Assembly (NCBI RefSeq): GCF_017329565.1
Contig: NZ_JAFMTT010000002.1
Length of the DNA: 64,000 bases
Source of the DNA: Alicyclobacillus mali
GTDB lineage: Bacteria > Bacillota > Bacilli > Alicyclobacillales > Alicyclobacillaceae
Direction: 5' to 3' (one strand)
Positions within the stretch are counted from its first letter, which is position 1, and each line of letters begins with the position of its first letter. Of the stretch, positions 58,072 to 64,000 are shown in pieces. A model generated the notes under the pieces. The model did no database searches. It was not told where the DNA came from and saw nothing but the letters and a program-made list of their open reading frames with translations. Position numbers and translations under genes: made by a program.

Positions 58072-58926
58072 TTACGTGGGGGCCCGATTGGCTCTGCGGC
58101 GATGGCGCCAACGCCACAGCCACTCGGCGGTCACGCCGACGCCAGCGAGCCACAGGACCAGAAACAGAATCTGACCAATGATGGGAATGCTCGAAAACGC
58201 GACGATGAAACTCACGCCGGCGAGCGCCGCCTTCCACACTTCTCGCGCGCGATCCCGCCCGACAATCATCCGGCCAATCCAGACCGATACGACGGCGAGG
58301 CCGACGACGGCGCCTATGGCGTATAGCGCCAGGCAGAGCGCCGCCACCGGAATGCCGACGAGTGTCGCCGCGAGAAGTCCCGCGAGCGCAAGCACAGCCA
58401 GGGTGACAAACACGCCGCTCAGGCCAGCCCGGCGCGCGGACTTCTCGAGTTCGGCGAGAGGCACCTCGATGCTCTCGCGCAAGGCTGCCGCGATGACGGT
58501 GAGCAGGGCGGTAAGGACGATCCCGACCGCGAGGAGGCCCATCCACGCCACCAGCGCGCCGAGGCCCGCGACAATGGCGCCGCTCCAGAACGGGTTTCCG
58601 AGCGTCGCGTGGAGCAGCTTGTGCACCGTCGCACCGGGCAACGTGCGGACCTCACCGCCGAGATCGATGACGGTGTCCACGCGGGCGGTGGGGAGAAGAT
58701 CCACGTTGCCATTCACGACCAGGACGTGATCGGCCGTCCCGCCGATGGTCAGGTCGTGGCCGACGACGACGATGTCCCCGACCGACTGGCCCGGCAACAC
58801 GTCGGTCGCGCTCGTTCGGATGAGCCCCTGATTCGAGACGACGGACGCCTGCGCCACGGCGGGCGCGGTGGCGAACAGCATGAGACCGCCGATGGCCGCG
58901 GCCAGACTTCGCTTCGCCCACCTCAT
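58072..58926 (-). CDS. Membrane protein with bactofilin-like N-terminal part
   Basis: A 284-residue protein: signal peptide, a short beta-helix-like stretch (DIVVVGHDLTIGGTADHVLVVNGNVDLLPTA) resembling polymer-forming proteins, then four hydrophobic segments. It ends the sigma operon; ATG at 58926 overlaps the anti-sigma stop by four bases. Might be a surface sensor or target of the stress response. Function unknown. Confidence 0.7.
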   Translation of the reverse strand: MRWAKRSLAAAIGGLMLFATAPAVAQASVVSNQGLIRTSATDVLPGQSVGDIVVVGHDLTIGGTADHVLVVNGNVDLLPTARVDTVIDLGGEVRTLPGATVHKLLHATLGNPFWSGAIVAGLGALVAWMGLLAVGIVLTALLTVIAAALRESIEVPLAELEKSARRAGLSGVFVTLAVLALAGLLAATLVGIPVAALCLALYAIGAVVGLAVVSVWIGRMIVGRDRAREVWKAALAGVSFIVAFSSIPIIGQILFLVLWLAGVGVTAEWLWRWRHRRRANRAPT

Positions 58927-59432
58927 CGCCAGACGACCTCGCTTCTCGTCCAATGGAGCGCCCGCCGCAGACAGGTAAGCGAGAGCACGAGGATGATGAG
59001 GCTCAGGGCGCCCAGCACCACGAGCCACTCCGCGTGCACGGACCAGGGCAGCGCAAACAGCGCGCGAACCACGGCCAGGGCAAAATGAAACAGAATCGCC
59101 GCGGCAGACGCGGCAGGCAGGCTGACAGCGGCGAGGACGAGCGCCACCCCAAGCGCCAGGCTCGCGAAGTACACGTAGGCGAGTCGGCGCGACTGCACCT
59201 CTTGGCGCGACAGCCCGAGGGCGTTCAGGACGCGCATCGGCATGTCGGCCGGCGCCGCGAGCGTTCGCGCCCACGACAAGAGCGCGCGATCGTCGTTTTG
59301 CATGGCGTCGACAAGCTCTCGGCAATGCGCGCATGCCGCGAGGTGCGCCTCCACGCGAGCCTTGTCGTCTTTCGCGAGCTCGCCGTCCAGGTACGCGGAC
59401 AACATGGGCTCCATGAACTCACACGATTGCAT
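58923..59432 (-). CDS. Anti-sigma factor with zinc-finger domain
   Basis: A 169-residue protein: an anti-sigma zinc-finger HxxxCxxC (HLAACAHCREL, near residue 30) in the cytoplasmic N-terminal part, then two or three membrane helices. Binds and restrains the ECF sigma encoded just upstream. ATG at 59432 overlaps the sigma stop (TGATG). Confidence 0.9.
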   Translation of the reverse strand: MQSCEFMEPMLSAYLDGELAKDDKARVEAHLAACAHCRELVDAMQNDDRALLSWARTLAAPADMPMRVLNALGLSRQEVQSRRLAYVYFASLALGVALVLAAVSLPAASAAAILFHFALAVVRALFALPWSVHAEWLVVLGALSLIILVLSLTCLRRALHWTRSEVVWR

Positions 59433-59965
59433 CAGCTATCACCCCTCTCGCCGCTGAGATACGTGCGCAGCTGCATGCGCGCATGGTGTAGGCGGGATCG
59501 CACCGTGCCAATGGGAATATCGAGCACCTGCGCGATCTCGTCGTACTCAAGGCCTTGCACCGCCCGCAGGACAATCACGGTGCGGTGCTCGGGACTGAGC
59601 TTGGCCAGTGCGCGCTCAAGGTCAATCCGGAGCGAGGCGGCGTCCTCACCTCCGTCGACGGAACCGTGGATCTCCTCGGTGGGATCCTGCGCACGCCGCG
59701 CTTTAGCCTGCACCATGTCGAGCGAGATGCGGACCGCGATGCGCGCGAGCCACGTCGGAAACGTGCGGTCCTCGCGAAGCCGCCCGAGCGAGCGAAACGC
59801 GCGGATGAACGCCTCCTGCGTTGCGTCTTCGGCGTCCGCGACATTCTGCAGAATGCCGTAGGCAGTTCGATATACAAAGGACTGATAATTGCGCACGATG
59901 GTTTCGATGGCCTGCGGATCACCGTGCCGGGCTCGGCGTATGAGTTCGAGGTCCGCTTGTTCCAA
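59432..59965 (-). CDS. ECF sigma factor, SigW-like
   Basis: A 177-residue extracytoplasmic-function sigma. Region 2: YQSFVYRTAYGILQNVADAEDATQEAFIRAF; region 4: LSPEHRTVIVLRAVQGLEYDEIAQVLDIPIGTVRSRLHHAR. TTG at 59965 follows GGAGGTGAT by six bases. An ECF-type promoter upstream suggests autoregulation. Confidence 0.93.
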   Translation of the reverse strand: MEQADLELIRRARHGDPQAIETIVRNYQSFVYRTAYGILQNVADAEDATQEAFIRAFRSLGRLREDRTFPTWLARIAVRISLDMVQAKARRAQDPTEEIHGSVDGGEDAASLRIDLERALAKLSPEHRTVIVLRAVQGLEYDEIAQVLDIPIGTVRSRLHHARMQLRTYLSGERGDS

Positions 59966-60048
59966 ACGGGCATCACCTCCATCGGCGAGCGTCGGTCCGC
60001 TCCCAAGCCGGACGCACCATCGGCGCGGCCGCATTGATCCTGTCAAGA

Positions 60049-60074
60049 GACGTATCTCGTCGCGCCGCGGTTCA
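60049..60074 (-). promoter_or_regulatory. ECF-type promoter of the sigma operon
   Basis: Minus strand TGAACC (60069-60074), 16-base spacer, CGTC (60049-60052), matching the TGAAAC-N16-CGTA form of SigW-type promoters apart from two bases. About 85 bases ahead of the sigma start. Confidence 0.5.
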
Positions 60075-60171
60075 TTCGACAGACGGGTTTTGCTTCAGGA
60101 GATGTGCCGCGCTGGCGCCCCTGCTTGCCTCCATTGTACCCGGAGTCAATCCGTACAAGAAGCTGGAAAGC

Positions 60172-60209
60172 AAAAATCGGCCGGTCCGCGCGTGGCGGAA
60201 CAGCCGATT
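60172..60209 (-). terminator. Terminator of the cotD-like gene
   Basis: AATCGGC / GCCGATT outer stem with an inner TTCCGC/GCGGA pairing, followed by TTTTTG on the minus strand. 35 bases after the stop. Confidence 0.75.
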
Positions 60210-60243
60210 CACTGAGCTTGTGCGCGAGCACCGGTTTTGGAAC

Positions 60244-60441
60244 TCAGCAGTTGCCCCCAGGGCAGCCGGGATCGACCGTCACGTTCTTCGTCTCGGGCTG
60301 CATGACATAGCGCGGGACGTTGACGATGAACTGGCGATTGACCCGCACCACGGGTTGGATAATGGGCACCTCCCGGCAAACGTAGCAGTCGTTGTACTCG
60401 TAAATCGGCGGGCATACAATCGGCGGGCACGGCTTCATCAT
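60244..60441 (-). CDS. CotD-like spore coat protein
   Basis: A 65-residue Cys-, Pro- and Val-rich protein (MMKPCPPIVCPPIYEYNDCYVC then VPIIQPVVRVNRQFIVNV and GCPGGNC at the end) that resembles CotD coat proteins in its repeated Pro-Ile-Val pattern and Cys content. ATG at 60441 follows GGGAGG by nine bases. Its own terminator follows. A spore-coat role is inferred from composition only. Confidence 0.55.
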   Translation of the reverse strand: MMKPCPPIVCPPIYEYNDCYVCREVPIIQPVVRVNRQFIVNVPRYVMQPETKNVTVDPGCPGGNC

Positions 60442-60567
60442 GACCTGCATCCTCCCTTTTACCCTGAGTATTCGCGGGATACTACAGGATACTGGGCCGC
60501 CGACCTTCCTGGCGCGGCGCGTGTCCCGGATGAAGCCTGCCAGCCACAACTTCCGTCTGACGATCGC

Positions 60568-61959
60568 CTAGGACACGCCTGCGACGTTGATGGCGTGATC
60601 GGCCGTGTCCTTCGGAAACCAACGGATGCCGATGGACGGGTGGATCCCATCGGAGGGATTGTGCACGACCATGGCGGGATCGACGGGGCGGCCGCCGAGT
60701 TCCAGCACGGTGCGGCGCGGGTTCTGTGTATAAAACGTGACCCCCCGCACCTCGTCGAGCGTGGGAGCGTGGCTGCCCAAGACGGGATCGTCCACGGCGC
60801 GGATGTGGATATACGTGCGGCCAAAGGCGTGGGTCACGTCGTAGCGCAGGTGATCCCGAGTGACGTTGTAGTGGAGCAGGCGGCTGGTGCGCGTCACGAG
60901 CAGTCTGCCACTTCGCTCGTGCTGGGCGAGGCGCTCGAGCGCCGCCACGGCGTCCTTGGGCAGGACGCCTGGGTACGGCGTGCCACAAAGGTGCTGCGCC
61001 ACCACCGCAAGTCCTCCGTCCGCTTCAAGACGTGCGAGGTGCGCCTCGGAGAGCTGCTCATCGAGCCCGTACGGGGTCCAGTTCCATACGACCGCGCCCT
61101 GGGGCGTGTAGCGCTCGTTCGTGTAGCGCCAAAATCCCCACACGCGCCGCCCATCCGTGAGGCGCAGCGGAAAGACCACCGACGGGCGCGAGAACGCGTT
61201 GCTCGAGATGTCCGGCCACACAAACCGGATGCCATAGGGAATGGTCAGATCCGTGTGGTAATACGGCGATCCCGGCAGATCGCCCTGTTGGTACGCATAG
61301 AACCGCCCGCGGCCGCGCGCCCCGAAGTTGTCGACGTTCGACCGATTGCCGTGATCCGTCCACACATCGACAAAGTCGCGATTTGCTTTCAGCGCGGTGA
61401 CAGCTTGCGCGGCGAGATGGCGCCGGAAACGCGTCGTCTGTTGGTTGACCTGGCTGAAGTCGCCATAGGTGTGCATGGTGTCGATCCAGCCGTCGCGGAT
61501 ATACGCGTGGATGGCCTTGGCGCCGTAGGGAACCCGGCCCGTGCCGCGGAAGTAGGAGAACTCACGCTGGAGCGGCACGCGCCCAATTTCGTCCACGATA
61601 TGAGGCTGATCGTTCGCGGTATACACAAAAAACGAGTCGGCGAAGTCGAGTCCGAGTCCCCGGCCAAGTGCCGTGATTTGCGTCGTATTGATAAAACGAT
61701 GCACCAGGTTGAACTTGCGCAACGTCTGACTGTCCGCGTCCGACGAGATGGCCAACATGGCACGATACGGATACGGAAACCGGCGCACGCCATAGACCGT
61801 GGGCGAAGCGGACGCAGCCTGCCACTCGGCCGCGGCCGGATGCGCGCCTGGAACTGCGCGCGGAGCCTCGCCCGCGAAGATCGCGCCAGGCAGCGCCGCG
61901 GCCGCCGCGCCGACGGCCATGCCCGTGATTGCAAGCAGGCGAACCCACCTGTTGAGCAT
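60568..61959 (-). CDS. Secreted NodB-like (polysaccharide deacetylase-like) protein
   Basis: A 463-residue secreted protein: a signal peptide (MLNRWVRLLAITGMAVGAAAAALPGAIFAG), then a barrel-like body with AMLAISSDADSQTL, HTYGDFS and VWTDHGNRSNVDNFGA, which match the first Asp, the His motif and the acidic loop of distant carbohydrate esterase 4 proteins. Metal ligands are not complete by the textbook pattern, so enzymatic activity is unproven. ATG at 61959 follows GGAGG. A substrate in the wall is likely. Confidence 0.6.
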   Translation of the reverse strand: MLNRWVRLLAITGMAVGAAAAALPGAIFAGEAPRAVPGAHPAAAEWQAASASPTVYGVRRFPYPYRAMLAISSDADSQTLRKFNLVHRFINTTQITALGRGLGLDFADSFFVYTANDQPHIVDEIGRVPLQREFSYFRGTGRVPYGAKAIHAYIRDGWIDTMHTYGDFSQVNQQTTRFRRHLAAQAVTALKANRDFVDVWTDHGNRSNVDNFGARGRGRFYAYQQGDLPGSPYYHTDLTIPYGIRFVWPDISSNAFSRPSVVFPLRLTDGRRVWGFWRYTNERYTPQGAVVWNWTPYGLDEQLSEAHLARLEADGGLAVVAQHLCGTPYPGVLPKDAVAALERLAQHERSGRLLVTRTSRLLHYNVTRDHLRYDVTHAFGRTYIHIRAVDDPVLGSHAPTLDEVRGVTFYTQNPRRTVLELGGRPVDPAMVVHNPSDGIHPSIGIRWFPKDTADHAINVAGVS

Positions 61960-62069
61960 GCAACCACCTCCTCTCCCTCGTGTTCCCGGGGAAAGAGGCG
62001 GCTATGTGACACGGCAGACGCAGGTTGCAGGAGAAATAGGAAATACAACCCAGTACCCCGCTCGTCTTG

Positions 62070-63599
62070 TTACGTCATCTCCGCGTCCTCGGTCGAACTG
62101 CAGGCGCCGCTCACCTCGTCCGCATCGGCCGCGAACAGTCCCATGCCGAAATGGCAGTTGGCGCCGAGCGCGATAGGGCCGTACACAGGTTCGGCGAACT
62201 CCAGCCGCCAAAACGAACCCCACCGCCCGGGGATATTCTGTCGCTTGCCGTAGCGCAGCCTGCGGAACTTGTGCGCAGGTACCATCTGTCCCGCGACATG
62301 CGCCGCCGCACGAGGCGTGATGGCCACAGGTTCCGGCAGCCCGCGCAGTTTCAACTCCTTGCGGATCTGCTCGACGGGGCCGAACTTGGCTCCACCATGC
62401 TTTGCGTGCCATGGATGAAGATACGGCGTGATGGAAACGAAGATGCGCGCAGGTCCCACCAGATGATCCTCGGGCAAAAGCGTCGCCCCCTCCCCGGCTC
62501 CCGGGACGCGCCACAGCTCTTCCAGCGAGACTCGCCACCTGCGCTTCGGGCCCGGCCACCAATCCGGCGTGACGAGGGTGCGAATGCGCTCGAGCGCCGC
62601 AATGACGCCTTCAGGAAACGGCTCCTGCGCGTAAATGAGCACATGGTCCAAGAATCCGTCGTCATCCAGGTCCTCGGGCAGCACAAAGACGTGCTGATGG
62701 CCCCGCCGGCTGACGGCCCCCGGCTCATTCGGCTCATGCCCGGTGATGATGAGTGGGGCCGGAGCTTCTCGGTCATCGTACCGGCTCAGGATGGACTGAT
62801 GAAAGACCTCCGAGATGTCCAATGCATCGGTGATTCGAGGACGGGCCCCATCAGCGATTGCATACCGGGCGGCATTGACAGTTGCCCGATCCGCCAAGAG
62901 ACGATACGAGCGCCTTGGCCTCCTGGAGACGTGCGCCGAGCGACCTTCGATTGCATACGTCACGCGGTGAGCGGCGAACGACGCCACGATGCCGTCACCG
63001 CGGGCCAAGGCTTCGAGCAGGTTGAACGGTTCCGGCACGGAGGAGCGGTGCGCCGAAGCCTGGGACCACACGTGGGACGGCAGCGGACAAAGCCATTCCA
63101 CGCGCATCCCATGTCTATCGAGACTCTCGCCTGCTCTGGACGCAAGAACTGGGCGTGCATCCACCCGATGCGGCAACTCTCGCAACACTTCGCAACGAAG
63201 CCAATCCTCCGCTGAGCAAACACCCGGCAGTTCCGCCAGGATCTGCTCAAACAACTCGAGTTCGTCCGACCCAAGGGATATATGAGGCCAGGACACGCAG
63301 AAGATGGCGGGACGAGCGACCCGCAGGACGGCGCGCGCCGCGTGATCCCTCGCCTCTCGGTGCAACAGCTCGATACCGGAAGGAAGGGTGTACAAGGGCG
63401 GCTCAAGCGAGAGCGCTTCCACGAGGGAGCCAAGCGCAGGTGGCTGAGATGACGGATGGAACCGCATGCGGGTGGCGGCGACGACGAGGGCGCGCATGAT
63501 TATCCACGGCGAAGGAGGCCATTCCATCTGGGATCCACACCGCTTCTCGAGAGGCACGGGGTGCGCGCCTGCGGCAAGACGGAACGCAATGCCGATCAC
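62070..63599 (-). CDS. csb2: CRISPR subtype I-G Csb2 (Cas5-Cas6 type) protein
   Basis: A 509-residue protein of the GSU0054/Csb2 family, a Cas5 and Cas6 fusion of subtype I-G (formerly I-U), which processes CRISPR RNA and forms part of the effector complex. N-terminal EWPPSPWIIMRALV is the family hallmark, and the C-terminal RAMP glycine loop is GPIALGANCHFGMGLF. GTG at 63599 overlaps the stop of the preceding frame. No other cas gene or array is in the window; they should lie to the right. Left of it the genes are unrelated, so it is the last gene of its operon. Confidence 0.85.
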   Translation of the reverse strand: MIGIAFRLAAGAHPVPLEKRCGSQMEWPPSPWIIMRALVVAATRMRFHPSSQPPALGSLVEALSLEPPLYTLPSGIELLHREARDHAARAVLRVARPAIFCVSWPHISLGSDELELFEQILAELPGVCSAEDWLRCEVLRELPHRVDARPVLASRAGESLDRHGMRVEWLCPLPSHVWSQASAHRSSVPEPFNLLEALARGDGIVASFAAHRVTYAIEGRSAHVSRRPRRSYRLLADRATVNAARYAIADGARPRITDALDISEVFHQSILSRYDDREAPAPLIITGHEPNEPGAVSRRGHQHVFVLPEDLDDDGFLDHVLIYAQEPFPEGVIAALERIRTLVTPDWWPGPKRRWRVSLEELWRVPGAGEGATLLPEDHLVGPARIFVSITPYLHPWHAKHGGAKFGPVEQIRKELKLRGLPEPVAITPRAAAHVAGQMVPAHKFRRLRYGKRQNIPGRWGSFWRLEFAEPVYGPIALGANCHFGMGLFAADADEVSGACSSTEDAEMT

Positions 63600-64000
63600 G
63601 GTGCCACTTCCCTCTCTGCATAGATTCGCGCATGGGGATGGCGCGAGGAGACATCGAGCGCATAAGGCAGAGGACTTCCATCCCTTTCCCAATTCTCAGA
63701 AACCTTGATTGGCCCGTGCACGAGCACGCGGACGGCCATCAGTGGGGCACCATCGCTTGGATGGGAGACAAGGGGCCTTCGCTCGACGCTCCAAATGGAC
63801 ACGCTGACGCACCCATCGTAGTCTTCCTGGGATTGGGCGTCAAGGTCTTGATCGGATATGCCTGGTTCAATCTTGTCGCATTCGTATCCCAGCACCTGCG
63901 GCGGAGCGTATAAAGTTTGAGTAGGGGCTGCTCTCGGGAGGATTTTCCGGGGACAAAGAGAAGAGACCTCACTGAGCACAAAAACAACCCGCGTTGCAGC
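63596..64000 (-). CDS. Open frame upstream of csb2, right-edge partial
   Basis: The frame is open from the right edge to a stop at 63596-63598, four bases overlapping the csb2 start. The first plausible start is GTG at 63979 but with no ribosome site, and GC is lower than usual. Residues are not recognised and do not match Csb1 or other cas genes that I know. Either a small cas-operon gene or a chance or decayed frame; coupling with csb2 is the main support. Confidence 0.35.
   Translation of the reverse strand, partial: AATRVVFVLSEVSSLCPRKILPRAAPTQTLYAPPQVLGYECDKIEPGISDQDLDAQSQEDYDGCVSVSIWSVERRPLVSHPSDGAPLMAVRVLVHGPIKVSENWERDGSPLPYALDVSSRHPHARIYAEREVAP
63978..64000 (-). terminator. Possible terminator half at the right edge
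   Basis: On the minus strand GCTGCAACGCGGGTTG then TTTTTGTG, resembling the CCCGC-loop-GCGGG terminator at 46336-46362. The 5' arm is outside the window. If real, a minus-strand gene ends just beyond the edge, and csb2 begins a new transcript near here. Confidence 0.3.

Noticed and set aside
63632..63913. 93-residue plus-strand frame opposite the frame before csb2
   Set aside because: No ribosome site and no recognised motif; the opposite frame has better support from its overlap with csb2.

Overview
The window is from a high-GC, spore-forming Firmicute, most likely an Alicyclobacillus. The reasons are strong AGGAGG ribosome sites, frequent GTG/TTG starts, sigma-A promoters, a CotD-like coat protein, Zur, PhoP and ECF sigma regulation of Bacillus type, and about 60-65% GC. 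Species is an inference. Almost everything is ordinary chromosome; no insertion sequence, prophage or CRISPR array was seen.

Layout. 0-10 kb: the end of a helical-repeat protein, an orphan NarL-type response regulator, metK, a TagA/WecG glycosyltransferase, an MFS exporter, pgcA, a dienelactone hydrolase, moaB, proC and an esterase. 10.6-11.4 kb: eight tRNA genes (Tyr, His, Gln, Ala, Asn, Glu, fMet, Phe) with hairpins between some of them. 11.4-16.6 kb: a cold-shock-like protein, PhzF, UbiB-type kinase with a phasin-like partner, an RsuA-family pseudouridine synthase and YuzB. 16.7-26.6 kb: two separate ApbE clusters (extracytoplasmic flavin/electron transfer), a LacI regulator with aldo/keto reductase, and a TlpA-CcdA thiol-redox pair. 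27-34.5 kb: MFS pumps, a DUF2520-panB-panC operon and a GT39-like membrane glycosyltransferase. 34.6-38.9 kb: a probable 6S RNA, then Zur divergent from a zinc ABC transporter with two permease genes, with two Zur-box-like palindromes between them. 39-46 kb: acyl-CoA thioesterase, Gfo/Idh oxidoreductase, a repeat-bearing gap, a propeller-like lipoprotein, an MHYT-PAS-GGDEF-EAL protein, a dehydrogenase remnant and an MFS carrier. 46-50 kb: a Pit phosphate transporter operon behind a PhoP-box array, and a ROK repressor. 50.2-57.1 kb: a GH3 glycosidase with a sugar ABC importer and LacI regulator. 57.3-62 kb: a PAP2 phosphatase, an ECF sigma/anti-sigma/membrane-protein operon, a CotD-like protein and a secreted NodB-like protein. 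Right edge: a Csb2 (Cas5-Cas6 type, subtype I-G) gene.

Working together. The clearest functional unit is 23.5-26.3 kb: an FMN-binding domain protein with an SGAT flavinylation motif, its ApbE transferase, an RnfD/NqrB-like membrane protein and an SGNH hydrolase, all with overlapping ends. A second unit (16.7-19.0 kb) joins a peptidoglycan-binding membrane protein, ApbE and a ferric-reductase-like haem membrane protein. Zinc (Zur), phosphate (PhoP) and sugar (LacI/ROK) uptake modules each carry readable operator sequences. Start codons below were chosen by ribosome-site spacing and often differ from the longest open frame.
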